Below the pieces are notes generated by a model that was given only the letters and a program-made list of their open reading frames with translations, had not been told where the DNA came from and did no database searches. Made by a program: the position numbers and the translations under genes. DNA of 64,000 bases from Tetracentron sinense (taxonomy: Eukaryota > Streptophyta > Magnoliopsida > Trochodendrales > Trochodendraceae): the NCBI GenBank assembly GCA_015143295.1, contig CM026573.1, forward strand, positions 8,833,934 through 8,897,933, read 5' to 3'. How positions within the stretch are numbered: the stretch's first letter is position 1; each line of letters begins with the position of its first letter. Below, one piece after another: positions 35,161-59,065 of the stretch.

Positions 35161-36718
35161 AAGATAGGGATTTTTTTATTCCTTAAACAAAAAAATTTTA
35201 AAATCGTCCAGCGACGTTTTACAAAACACTTTTAAATCGTTCAGCGACATTTTATCATCTTTTTTCCCAGCTGTTTGTTTCCGCAAATCATTCTCCCATC
35301 GTTCTCTTCCTCCATGATTATGGAAAAGAAGGCAAAATCGAAGGTACCTGAAGAAGCCTAGAATATTTTCGAATGAAGATATTCTTGAAAGATCCATTCC
35401 TGTACAGAATTCAAGTAATTCATTTATTGTCTTTTAAAGAATTATAAACCTCTCTATTTTTTTTATAATGAGTTGACCATGTTTTTTTTAATGAAATTCT
35501 CTATTTTTTTTCTAATCAATTTCTTGTCTTCAATCAGATGCAATGTCCATGCCTTGTTGCGAAATGGGTACTTAATTTCTCTTGTTGTGTTGTGTTTGAT
35601 GTTTATAGTAAAACAAAAAACATCTCATTTTATTATCATGTTGTGAGAAGCATCTTATCATTGTGAGAATTGTAATATCAAGTCTCATAAGAGACTTTAC
35701 TCTTTCACACTATTCATCTACCATCAAAGCCCGAGAGAGTTAGAATCATCAAGCATGGTGAGGGCATGCAAATGGGATCTCTCGCATCTCAAATCCTCAA
35801 ATTCTTCCTTCAAGTATATATTGTTAGGTAATTTTTATTTATTTATTTATTTCCTTTGTAAATGTGATTGTTTCCGTTTTTGATTTTTGATCGTTGGTAA
35901 TACGTTTAGAAGATTTTAAATGGGGTTTATTGAGAACCGTTTAGAATCTTAAACGGTATTATGCCAGATTTAACTCTTGGGTAACATGGAAAGTTTATAA
36001 AAAGGAATCCTCATTCTCTTTCTTCAACACGAATTTCATATCTCCATTACAGACATTGATTTTGCAAGTTTTTCAATCTTCTCTTTTCTTTTGGGCAAGA
36101 TCATCTTCATTCAAGTTTGTAGTCTCTGTTATTAGTGAGTACACACTTAACATGGAGTAGCTGTTGAATCCTGGAGATCGGGCGCTAGAAAAACCTAACT
36201 GTACCTGAGATATTCTCAGTAGGGGCGAAATCGATTCTAAGGACAGTGGTGTTCACCACGCCTCAGTCTTTCCACTGACCATTCTGTTTTCTATATTTGA
36301 TTTCTTATTTACAGGTTGTTATTGGGTATTTACTGCAAAAGATCAGTACAGAAATTTTGTTTCAGCTATTCAATATTACAAGTGCTACAGGTCAGATCAG
36401 ATTGGGTTATTTGCATACGGTTAAGTATAAATTCTGGATATTGCATATTGATATTGGCATAATCGTTAGCTACTACAATTGCATACTATTTTGGGATTGT
36501 CAGATAAACATACTGGATTTTGAGATTGTTTTGGATTACAGTCAGAATCATAATTTGTTCTGCAGAATTTCCAGCACATATAAATCTGAAAAAAAAAAAA
36601 TTAGATATTGGTTGTGACATCATTTGTGCTTAAATTGGTTGCTGTTTTCTGCTACAGTATTTATTATATTCTGACTTTACAGCATACTAGTTCAACAATC
36701 TTAGAATCGATTTTCAAG

Positions 36719-37670
36719 ATGGATGGTGTCAGACCAAACTTTAGTTAAGATGTTAACAAACCTAAAATTTTCAATGGATCTAACTACAAACGTTCGCAAC
36801 AGAAGATGCTATTTTTCTTGGAAACAATGAATGTTGCCTACGTTTTATCTGACCCTAGACAATCTACTGAGTTTGATAAACCGGCAAGATCTGCATATAA
36901 TGAAAGATGGGATAGAAATAATTATTTGTGCAAAAATTACATGTTGAATGCTTTGTCAAATGAATCGTATGATGTTTATTGCAACTTGGATCATGCATGC
37001 TAATGATATTTGGGAAGCACTGAGAAAAAAGTATCTAACTGAAGAGGTTGGAAATAAAAAAATATGTTGTAAGAAAATTTTTAGAATATAAGATGGTTGA
37101 TGAAAAACCGATCATACCTCAGGTTCATGACTTTCAACTCATTGTGAATGAGATTTTGAGGGAAGGTATGAAAATTGATGAGGCTTTTTAGGTAACGGCT
37201 CTAATTGAGAAGTTGCCTCCCTCATGGAAAGAGTACAAAAACTCTTTAAAACACAAGAGGAAGGACTTGTCTTTGGAAGACTTGGTAGTTCGTATTCGGA
37301 TTGAGGAGAACAACTGAAACAGGGATAAATTAGAAAATGCCAAGAAAATAACTTCCAAGGCTAATTTGGTTGAAACTAAGTCTGGGAAAAAATTCAAGAG
37401 AAAGAAACCAGTTAAGAAATTTGAAAACAAGTTCAAAGGAAATAATTCCAATACCTTTAAGAAAACGGGAGATTGCTTTGTATGTGGGAAACCAGGGCAT
37501 CATGCAGCTAACTGTAAGTTTAGGAAGAAAGACAGAAACTACCCAAGACCTCAGGCAAACCTAATCGAATCTAAAGTGATTGCAGCCGTTGTGTCTGAAG
37601 TTTATTTTCTCAAGAAAGCAAAGGACTGGCTAGTGGACCACCGGGGCCACCAAGCACATCTGCAGTGATA
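36719..37670 (+). pseudogene. Copia gag and protease start, broken
   Basis: Begins MDGVRPNFS then TAA; continues KPKIFNGSNYKR with further frame changes near 37000 and stops at about 37190 and 37316. The CCHC zinc knuckle CFVCGKPGHHAANC (37477-37518) is intact. The protease motif expected as WLVDSGA reads DWLVDHRGHQAHLQ because of a frameshift near 37640, so no active protease can be made. Confidence 0.85.
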
Positions 37671-37714
37671 GAGCAGCTTTTGCTACCTACGAGTCTGTAG
37701 ATAATGGAGAACAA

Positions 37715-39130
37715 GTGTTTATGGGGAATTCACTTTCCTCACCTATTGTTGGCAAAGGAAAGGTGTTTCTTAAGCTCACTTCCGGAAAAACTCTTGCTTT
37801 GCAAGATGTCCTGTATGTAACTGAATTCATGAGGAATTTAGTTTCCGGGTCCTTACTCAACAAAATGGGTATCAAGCTAGTGTTGGAGTCAGACAAGTTA
37901 ATTTTAACTCGTAATGGGACTTTTGTAGGAAAAGGGTATTGTAGCAATGGTCTTTTTATTTTGAATGTAATGATTGAATCAATCAATAAACTTAGTACCT
38001 CTTCTGCTTATATTGTGGAATCTCTTGATACTTGGCATGGTAGACTAGGTCATCTGAATGTATCTTACATTAAAAAAATGAAACAATTAAGATTAATTCC
38101 TGAATTATCAAATTCAGATTTTAATAAATGTGAAATTTGTATTGAATCGAAATTTGCAAAGAAACCTTTTAAAACCATGGAAAGACAAATAGACTTATTA
38201 GGTTTAATATATAGTGATCTGGGAGATCTTAAAAATACTATGTCTAGAGGAGGTAAAAAATACTACATAACCTTTGTAGATGATTTTTTGAGATTCTCAA
38301 AAATTTACTTGTTAAGAAGTAAAGATGAAGCTCTAGAAATGCTTGTTAAATACAAAATAGAAGTTGAAAATCAAACTGAAAGGAAAATTAAAAGAATTAG
38401 AACAGATCGAAGTGGAGAATATAAGTCTCACCTCTTTAAAGAATTCTGTGAATCTCATGGAATTATTCATGAAACTACTGCACCATACTCACCTGAACAA
38501 AATGGAGCTGAAAGAAAAAATAGAACTTTGATAAACATGGTAAATGTCATGATAAGTAGTTCAGGCCTACCCTCTAACATGTGGGGGGAAGCAATTCTTT
38601 CTGCATGTTATATACAGAATAAAATACCACATAGAAAAACTGGTATAACATCATATGAATTATGGAAAGGTTTTAAACCAAATCTTAAATACCTCAAAGT
38701 GTGGGGATGTTTGGCTAAAGTAGGAATACCAGAAATTAAGAAAAGAAAAATAAGTTCAAAGACTTCAGACTGTGTATTTATTGGATATGCAGAAAATAGT
38801 GCAGCCTATAGATTTCTAGTATTAAAATCAAAAGATAATGTGTTAGATGCTAACACTATTATAGAAGCTAGAGATGCTGAATTTTTAGAAAATATATTTT
38901 GTATGAAAGCTAAGCTTAGTGTAGTTCCTTTGGAACAAGATAACTTTACATCCACTAGTCAAAGTAAAAATCTAAAATTAAGCAAAATAAAAGAAACATT
39001 GGAACCAAGGAAAAGTAAAAGAGCTAGAAAGGAGTCTAGTTTTGGACCAAATTTTATAACATCTTTCTTAGTGGAAGATGATCCTTTAACTTATAAGGAT
39101 GTCTTATCATCTCCAAATGCAGCCTTCTAG
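37715..39130 (+). pseudogene. Copia GAG-pre-integrase and integrase
   Basis: Open frame of 471 codons within the Copia. Visible parts: pre-integrase domain (DTWHGRLGHLNVSYIKKM, CEICIESK zinc-binding region), integrase core with the first Asp in SDLGDL, the second in TFVDDFLR, DRSGEYKS, and the catalytic Glu in SPEQNGAERKNRT, and a C-terminal SKTSDCVFIGYAE block. It ends at a TAG (39128-39130) where relatives have Trp just before REAIKEELESI, so the original polyprotein continued into the RT. This frame alone looks intact, but no functional polyprotein results. Confidence 0.88.
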
Positions 39131-40790
39131 AGAGAGGCCATAAAAGAAGAACTTGAGTCAATTATGATTAACCAGACATGGGAATTAGTAAGTGTTCCTC
39201 CTGGTTCGTGAGGTTTTGGCCTTACAATCCAAGCACGTGTCAACCTCTCTGAGGCTAGTACCAAGGGTGGATCCGTGAGGTTTCTCACGGTCTAAACACG
39301 TCTCAACCTCTCGGAGACTAGCACTTAATGCTCATTCGTGAGGTTTTGTTCCTCACGGATTAGGTATGTGTTAGCATCTCGGAGGTAGACACTCAAGATT
39401 CATCCGTGATGATTAAAACAATTGGCTGCAAGTGGGTTTTTAAAAAGAAATTAAAAACAGATGATTCTATAGACAAGTTTAAGGCCAGATTAGTAGCTAA
39501 AGGATACAAACAAAAAGAAGGTGTAGATTTTTTTATACTTATTCTCTAGTAATAAGAATATCTACTATTAGAGTCCTAATAGCTACTGCATCAATTTATA
39601 ATTTGATAATTCATCAAATGAATGTTAAAACTGTATTTTTAAATGACGAATTAGAAGAAGAAATTTATATGGATCAACCAAAATGGTATAAAGCTTCAGG
39701 TAAAGAACATAAGGTCTGTAAACTCACAAAATCTTTATATGGACTAAAACAATCACCTAAGCAGTGGAATGAAAAATTTGATAAAGTCTTATTAACAAAT
39801 GGGTATGTTGTTAATGATTCTGATAGGTGTGTATATAGTAAGTTTATAGATAAAGTTGGTGTAATTGTATGTCTATATGTAGACGATATGTTAATTTTTG
39901 GAACCAACTTAAAAGTTGTTAATTCAACCAAGAAATTTCTATCTTCTCGTTTCGAAATGAAAGATATGGGAGAAGCAAATGTAATTTTGGGAATTAAGAT
40001 ATCTAAGACATCTAAGAGTCTTATATTATCTCAATCCCATTATGTAGAAAAAATTCTAAAGAAATTTGATAAGTATGAAAGTGTTTCTATAAAAACTCCT
40101 TACAACTCTAGTATACATTTAAGTAAGAATGTGGGTGATAGTGTATCACAATTAGAATACTCTAGAGTCATAGGAAGTATATGCAGTAGGGAGGTTGAGT
40201 AGATATACTCATAACCCTGGTCAAGATCATTGGATCGCTCTAATGAGGGTCCTCAAATATCTCAAAAGGAACAATTGATTTTGGCCTACACTTTGTAGGA
40301 TATTCTGCTGTACTAGAAGGGTACACAGATGCTAACTGGATCTCAGATTCATATGAAACTAAATCCACAAGTGGATATGTATTTACTTTAGGTGGAGCAG
40401 CAATCTCTTGAAAATTTACCAAGCAGACATGCACAACTCGATTTACTATGGAATCAGAATTTATTACCTTAGAGAAGGCAGGAATAGAAGCCGAATGGCT
40501 TAAAAATCTGTTATCAGATATACCATCGTGGACTAAACCAGTACCTGCAATTTCATTGCATTATGACTGCCAAGCTGCTATTGCTCAAGCTAAAAACAAA
40601 ATATATAATGGTAAAAATAGGCATATACGCTTAAGACATAATATTGTGAAACAGCTAATTGGAGACGGAATTATAGCATTAGACTTCGTAAAATCTGAAA
40701 AAAATTTGGCAGATCCACTAACGAAAGGGCTAGCTAGAAATTTAGTGAATGAGACATCGAGGGGGATGAGACTTAAGCCTATTACATGAA
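39131..40790 (+). pseudogene. Copia reverse transcriptase and RNase H, broken
   Basis: RT pieces: TWELVSVPPGS (to 39209), then a 200-base repeat insertion, then GCKWVFKKKLKTD (39425) and 39603-40202 with the catalytic YVDDMLIFG (about 39876-39900). A frameshift near 40185 precedes the remaining RT/RNase H (ADWISDS-like at 40330). 40448-40789 is the RNase H C-terminus (DCQAAIAQAKNKIYNGKNRH, EKNLADPLTKGLARN). Confidence 0.87.
39207..39410 (+). repeat. Three ~66-base tandem repeats inside the Copia RT
   Basis: Units start at 39207, 39274 and 39337, with a partial fourth at 39405. Each opens CGTGAGGTTT (the last CGTGATG) and contains CAACCTCTCGGAG-like and CTAGTAC-like blocks. They lie exactly between the codons for SVPPGS and IKTIGCKWV, breaking the RT. 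Confidence 0.8.
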
Positions 40791-42568
40791 TGGAAGTGAT
40801 GGAAACCCAACATATGTGAATGGAGATCCCAGGAAGTAAGTTCAATAGGTAAAAACAAGTCACTGGATCATTCGATTGAGAGCACTATCAAATTTGATAG
40901 TCCCTCCCTATGGTGTAGATAGTGCTAACTATAACAGTGAGAGGTTGAGTTAAACTCATAATGTATCAATATCCTTTATAGGTGGTGTATCTAGTTAGAG
41001 TACACACTTGATGGAGTCACTTATGTGAGTATAGAAGTGGGCCTACTTCTTATGAGAATCAGGCAAATTCTCTAGAGCACTCATTAATATCCAGGTAGGG
41101 CACACGACCGAAATGTGCCAAAACGAAGAACTCGTCTGATGATCTAAATAGAGTGTGTGTGGTAAATTTAGCCGATTTACATCAAAAGTATGTGGTTTGG
41201 AATATTAATACACCAAATACTTGTAAATCCTGATTTACTTACACTAAGTATTGATTCAAAATCCAAAAGACATCAATACCAATGCATTCTATTTTTCTTT
41301 GCCCAAAGAATTTTATTTTATTTTTAGCGTTTTTTGTTTTATGTGGGGGATTGTTGTGTTGTGTTTGGTGTTTATAGTAAAACAAAAAACTTCTCATTCT
41401 ATTATCATGTTGTGAGAAGCATCTTATCATTGTGAGAATTATAATATCAAGTCTCATAAGAAACTTTACTCTTTCACACTATTCATCTACCATCAAAGCC
41501 CGAGAGAGTTAGAATCATCAAGGATGGCGAGGGCATGCGAGTGGGAGAGCTCGCATCTCAAATCCTCAAATTCTTCCTTCAAGTATGTATTGTTAGGTAA
41601 TTTTTATTTATTTATTTCCTTTGTAAATGTGATTGTTTCCTTTTTTGATTTTTGATCGTTGGTAATACGTTTAGAAGATTTTAAATGGGGTTTATTGCGA
41701 ACCGCTTAGAATCTTAAACGGTATTTTGCCAGATTTAATTCCTAGGTAACATGGAAAGTTTATAAAAAGGAATCTTCATTCTCTTTCTTCAACACAAATT
41801 TCATATCTCCATTACAGACATTGATTTTGCAAGTTTTTCAATCTTCTTTCTTTTCTTTTGGGCAAGATCATCTTCATTCAAGTTTGTAGTCTCTATTATT
41901 AGTGAGTACACACTTAACAGGGAGTGGCTGTTGAATCCTGGAGATCAGGTGCCAGAAAAACCTAACTGTACCTGAGATATTCTCAGTAGGGGCGAAATCG
42001 ATTCTAAAAACAGTGGTGTTCACCACGCCTCAGTCTTTCCACTGACCATTCTATTTTCTATATTTGATTTCTTATTTACAGGTTGTTATTGGGTATTTAC
42101 TGCAAAAGATCAGTACAGAAATTTTGTTTCAGCTATTCGGTATTACAAGTGTTATAGGTCAGATCAGATTGGGTTACTTGCATACGATTAATTATAAATT
42201 CTGGATATTGCATATTGATATTGGCATAATCGTTAGCTACTACAATTGCATACTATTTTGGGATTGTCAGATAAACATATTGGATTTTGAGATTGCTTTG
42301 GATTACAGTTAGAATCATAATTTGTTCTTCAGAATTTCCAGCACAAATAAATCTTTAAAAAAAATAAAAAAAAATTAGATACCGGTTGTGACATCATTTG
42401 TGCTTAAATTGGTTGTTGTTTTCTACTACAGTATTTATTATATTCTGACTTTACAGCATACTAGTTCAACATCTCTCACTTTTATAAAATTATAAAACTC
42501 GCTATTTTTTTTAAAATAATGAGACACTATTTTCTTTTTAAAAAAATTCTCTGTTATTTTCTAATCAG

Positions 42569-43401
42569 TTTCTTGTCTTCAATCGAATTTACCCCATGGT
42601 GTCATCAAGAAGTCCGAATTACAATTACTCAGGCAAGAGGCCCGACGCAAATTACAGGAGGTCTCTTTTAAATTTAATGTTACCGTTATTTTATTTATTT
42701 AATTTTTTAAAAATAAATATTGACCTGTGGGTGCAATTGAACTTGGGGAGAGTTCAATCGTGATTGGCTGTGATCGGATCTCTGACGGAACAGATTTTAG
42801 AAATCAGTGTTTTAAAACCCGGACCAGTGGGTCAAACCGGTTAACCAAGGACCCAGTAACCTTAGTAGGTTGGGTTGATCATGGCCACATGTCCCTTTTA
42901 ACACTCCTTTAACTATGGTTAAGTTTAATAAAATTAAAATAAATATTTTGCTTTTTTTGCTTTTTAAAAATCAAGCTTATATTGCTTAACTATAGGAGTG
43001 AGTGAATCTTTAACTACAGTTTGTGTGGTAAAAAAAGGGGCATTGACCAATGAGGACTGTACATTAGAATAGGTAGTCTCGGCAGTAAGTTAAGTAATTT
43101 CCCAATTTTTAACAGTAATTTTTTTTCAGAATTACTCATTCCCAAGACAATTTTTGGGTTGCTCCGATTGTCTGTTTAATCGGAGCTCCTATTGATATTT
43201 ATACACTTTATTTAATTAATTTTTTTTTACTAAATAAATACTGCTCTCTTCACGCAGATTGAGAAGAATGCAGAAGTGGAAGACCATGCCGTAATTATGG
43301 AACAACTTCTGAAGTTGGCAGGGGGATCGTTACCCGATCGCAAGATTCACTTAGAACCCTTAGGATTATTCTTAAGGGATGATTCCGAGGACGAGCAATA
43401 G
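42569..43401 (+). CDS. Last two exons of an unidentified gene
   Basis: The last exon 43258-43401 follows a strong acceptor (TCTTCACGCAG) and encodes IEKNAEVEDHAVIMEQLLKL then AGGSLPDRKIHLEPLGLFLR and DDSEDEQ before TAG. The preceding exon ends at 42660 (ARRKLQE|GTCTCT) and reads HGVIKKSELQLLRQEARRKLQE; its start, perhaps after CTAATCAG at 42568, is uncertain. Together they form a charged, helical, coiled-coil-like C-terminus with an acidic tail. I do not recognise the family. The Copia at 35583-42471 ends about 95 bases upstream, so earlier exons may lie left of it (candidate short exons at 35373-35414 and about 35538-35567) or be lost. Confidence 0.45.
42700..43060. repeat. GTTAAGATTCACCC-family copy in the intron, with a hAT-end fragment
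   Basis: Outer-arm sequence (TTGACCTGTGGGTGCAATTG at 42719) and a CATGTCCCTTTTAACAC block flank an inserted CAGTGTTTTAAAACCCGGACC-like stretch (42801-42880), which looks like one end of a motif-iterating hAT. This whole repeat lies in the intron before the last exon of the unidentified gene. Confidence 0.55.
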
Positions 43402-44781
43402 TCTTATCGTGAGTCTGGGATTTTAACTGCAGGGTGTCTTTGTCTTCTTCTTCTACTGATGACGAGTGTTACTTCTACTTTGACATTCTGAAAGGCAAAC
43501 AAGTGGCCTGCGGTTTCCTACCTCTCTTTTGTACAAGTTTTTTTTTCTTGGTACAAGTTCGAACATGTTTTCAAGTGAAATATTGGGCTGTCATGTGAAT
43601 ATGCATATACATACCTATTGGGTTTCATAACACCAGCGCGTTCAACAAGTGTTTTTTTGTTGTTGTACAAGTTGGAACATGTTTTCAAGTGAAGTCATGT
43701 GAATATACCAGGAATTGGTACAATTGGCTAGAGTCCCGGATTTGCTCCATGTGGTCGTGTGTTCAACTCCCCCATTCCTCCACTTACCCTGGTGTCCGTA
43801 GAGAAACTTCCGTGTGGGATGGTATGGACACCTCCTATTTTTTTACCTTCCAAATATATATATATATACATATAGAGAGAGAGAGAGAAATAAATAGAGT
43901 TAGATTCTCATGAGTCATGCTCATTGATAATGTGATAGGTGGCAACTTGTTTCAGAATTAGACCATTAGATGTCAAAATGAGTTGCTCAAGAAACACGTG
44001 GCAAAATATTAACTCAATTGGACATTTATTGACCATCCAGTCAAAGAAGGAAAGATCAGTTATTTCTAGAGTTATTTCTAGGTAAGGTCTAGTGAACCTT
44101 AAGGAGTTAATGCTACAAACTAGAGTCTAATAAGACGGTTTAAACATGTCTGATCGAACTGATTTTTTTGACACGTGTCTCCAATAAACCTAACTTAACA
44201 TCCAACAATCGAATTCAAAAATAATAAGCTACATCTCATCTTTTAGAGGGACCGCTCATTGCAAGCTTCAATGAGCATGATTCATTATATTATATGCATC
44301 GGGTAATCATTACACCAGAGCATTCACATAAGGGAAAGTGGTGAACGGAATCAATTCTCCCTCTCCCTCTCCCTCTCCATTTGATCATATCAGATGAATT
44401 CGAACGCTATGCACCTTTTGCAATATCATGAAAAAAAAACCACCTAACTAATAGGGGTTGATGGTAAGAAACTGTCGGATCAAGTTGGAAGACCCAATGA
44501 AGGTAGTCTGGGCATCAAATAAAATTCGAGACGGCAAAGGTGCAAAAAATATCTATTGAACTTGAATAACTGCCCATCATGTTTTCAACACAAAAAAATG
44601 GCTGCAAAGGTATATAAAATAAATCAACCAAACTTCTTCCCGAATTTTGAAAGCTCTCAAAAGAAACCATTACCTGCAGTCTAGGAAGGGAAATTTTTAA
44701 AAAGAGCTAGCAACAAGAGTACTAGATAGCAAACACAAGACATGTCCCACTACTATCACTAACAAAGATTTAAACCCGAGC
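43402..44781. other. Intergenic DNA with a SINE-like unit
   Basis: 43705-43850 has a box A-like GGTACAATTGGCTAGAG and a box B-like GTGTTCAACTCCC and is probably a SINE (moderate support). About 43856-43890 is an (AT)n/(AG)n microsatellite. 44400-44781 is likely the 3' UTR of RPS9. Confidence 0.45.
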
Positions 44782-56699
<11,918 letters not shown>

Positions 56700-56930
56700 A
56701 TTTCTGCTCCGGCGGAGCCGTTTCCTTTCTCCTTTCGCTGCTGCTGAATGCTGATAGAACTTGGAAGGCGAATGGCGGAATGTGAATGGAATACCGAGCC
56801 TAATAAGTTCTAACTTCTAACCCTAATCCTAGTTTTTGCAAACTGAACAGGTCTTGCTCTATGGCTGCTCTATGGACTTTAAGCATATCGGTCCACTTCT
56901 TGATGGATTTGGGCTTAAGATCTGTGGACC
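56700..56930 (-). promoter_or_regulatory. RPS9 5' UTR and promoter region
   Basis: Immediately upstream of the RPS9 ATG. It contains AACCCTAA (telo-box) near 56820 and a TGGGCTTA site-II-like element near 56908, both common in plant ribosomal-protein promoters. Further AAACCCTAA boxes lie in intron 1 (about 56455, 56490 and 56500). The elements are seen in the sequence; the role is family knowledge. Confidence 0.6.
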
Positions 56931-57239
56931 AAAGAGGCTAAGCTAACAGTAGGAGACAAGCTAACCCAACCTATTACCCTTCATGGGAGATTAAACTTTT
57001 TTATTATTATTATTATTATTTTGGAGAAAATACATTTATAACCCCTGAGGTTTGACGAAAATACACATAGACCCCTCAGATTTCAAAAAATACATTTAGT
57101 ATCCTTACTTTTTAAAATAATGGCACTTAGACCCCTCCATTAGTTGACCATTAATCAACTCACAGAAATACTAATACATGCTGATGTCATGTGATGAAGT
57201 ATATAAAATTCTAAAATTACCCCTCTAATTTTCAGAAAA

Positions 57240-58625
57240 CACTATTTATTTAATATTTAAAAATCGGGTTCTCACCCGTGAGGTTGCCACGTGTCCCTTT
57301 TGACACCCTTTAACCGTGGTTAAGATTCACCCACTCATCCTTGTAATTTTAAAATATTAATTCTTTTTTAAAAATAAAAATAAAAAAAATTAGAGTTTTT
57401 TTAATATTAAAAACAGTTTTTTAATATCACCACTTGAGGTCACCACATGTCCCTTTTTACACCCCTAAACCGTGGTTAAGATTCACCCACCCATCCTTGG
57501 TTTTTTTTTAATATTAATTCTTTTTTGAAAATTAAAAAAAAATTAGAGTTTTTTTAATATTAAAAACAGTTTTTTAATATCACCCCTTGAGGTCGCCACG
57601 TGTCCCTTTTTACACCCTAAACTGTGGTTAAGATTCACCCACCCATCCTTGGTTTTTTTTGTAAATATTAATTCTTTTTAGAAAATTAAATTAAAATTAG
57701 GGTTTTTTTTAATATTAAAAGCAGTTTCCTAATATCACCCCTTGAGGCCGTCACGTGTCCCTTTTGACACCCCTTAACCGTGGTTAAGATTCACCCACCT
57801 ATTGTTGTTTTTTTTTTACATATTAATTTTTTTTTTTGAAAATAAAAAATAGAGTTTTTTAAAAATCCCGGTTAATATTTAAAAATCCGGTTCTCACCCA
57901 TGAGGTCACCACATGTCCCTTTTGACACCCCTAAACCGTGGTTAAGATTCATCCACCCATCCTTAGTTTTTTTTTTATATTAATTCTTTTTTGAAAAAAA
58001 AAAAAAATTAGTTTTTTTAATATTAAAAACAGTTTTTTAATACCACCCCTTGAGGTCGCCACGTGTCCCTTTTGACACCCCTTAACCATGGTTAGATTCA
58101 CCCACCCATCCTTGGTTTTTTTTAAAAATATTAATTCATTTTTGAAAATTAAAAAAATAGAGTTTTTTAATATCATCCCGTGAGGTCACACGTGTCCCTT
58201 TTGACACCCCTTAACCGTAGTTAAGATTCACCCACCCTTTTTTTTAACATATTAATTTTTTTTTGAAATAAAAAAAAATAGAGTTTTTTTATATCACCCC
58301 TTGAGGTTGTCACGTGTCCCTTTTAACACCCATTAACTGTGGTTAAGATTCACCCACATATCCTTGTTTTTTTTTTACATATTAATTTTTTCTTGAAAAT
58401 TAAAAAAAATAGAGTTTTTTTATATCACCCCTTGAGGTTGTCACGTGTCCCTTTTGACACCCCTTAACTGTGGTTAAGATTCACCCACATATCCTTGTTT
58501 TTTTTTACATATTAATTTTTTTTTGAAAATTAAAAAAAATAGAGTTTTTTAATATCACTCCTTGAGGTGTCACGTGTCCCTTTTGACACTTCTTAACCGT
58601 GGTTAAGATAGAGTTTTTTAAATGT
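57240..58625 (+). repeat. Tandem array of ten 121-158-base GTTAAGATTCACCC units
   Basis: Ten units start (at GAGGT or GAGGC) at 57280, 57436, 57589, 57744, 57902, 58052, 58182, 58303, 58434 and 58564. Consensus order: GAGGTC.CCACGTGTCCCTTT, TTGACACCCCTTAACCGTGG, TTAAGATTCACCCACCCATC, an oligo(T) run, ATATTAATTC, TTTTTGAAAATTAAAAAAA, TAGAGTTTTTTAATATCACC. The first six spacings are 150-158 and the last ones 121-131, so two length classes are arranged in blocks. Confidence 0.92.
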
Positions 58626-58879
58626 CAGTTTTAGTTACAAAAGAGTTACTTGAGAAATGCTTTGTGCTAGAATTTTCTACATGAGGAAGGATTGTCTCAC
58701 CCATCATAATAACGCAGAAGAACGATGTCTCATACACACAATGGGCTGTCCCAGGGACAGTGCCTAGGGCTGTAATGGATACGATTCGGGTATCCAAATA
58801 GTCGAATGATTATCCAAATAAATATCTGTCAGATCGAATTCAGTTAATAAAATATTATTGGTTTACAAATTGGAGCGGA

Positions 58880-59065
58880 CACTTGTTGTTTAGAAAAAAG
58901 TATTAAAAAAAAAACTTTTAACTCTGATTAAGAATTTTTAACCCTAGGAGTTAATATTTTTTAATACTTTTTTTCTAAAAACCAAGGTTAGGTTATTGAA
59001 CCCTAAGGGTTAGTTAATCTTATTTACAGTTAATAGATGTTAACAGGACACGTGAGGTCACCACG
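58880..59065. repeat. Isolated inverted GTTAAGATTCACCC-family copy
   Basis: AACTCTGATTAAGAATTTTTAACC and a facing CTAAGGGTTAGTTAATCTTA block end in GAGGTCACCACGTGTCC at 59047. A degraded foldback copy just outside the array. Confidence 0.6.

Larger units (their letters stand above)
35583..42471 (+). mobile_element. Full-length Copia LTR retrotransposon, recently inserted but defective
   Basis: 5' LTR 35583-36697 (1115 bases) and 3' LTR 41352-42471 (1120) start TGTTGTGTTGTGTTTG and end GTTCAACA. The 5-bp duplication TCTCT flanks the element (35578-35582, 42472-42476), and a GTGGGGGA purine tract precedes the 3' LTR. The LTRs differ at 3 sites in their first 69 bases. The order gag (36719 on), zinc knuckle, protease remnant, integrase, RT, RNase H is Copia. 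The reading frame is broken several times. No initiator-Met primer-binding site (TGGTATCAG) follows the 5' LTR; the sequence there is ATCTTAGAATCG. Confidence 0.95.

Noticed and set aside
36297..36617. 106-codon frame, repeated in part at 42064-42312
   Set aside because: It is within the Copia LTRs and duplicated with them; no independent gene.
57949..58176. 75-codon minus-strand frame in the tandem array
   Set aside because: It is a repetition of array units without coding character.
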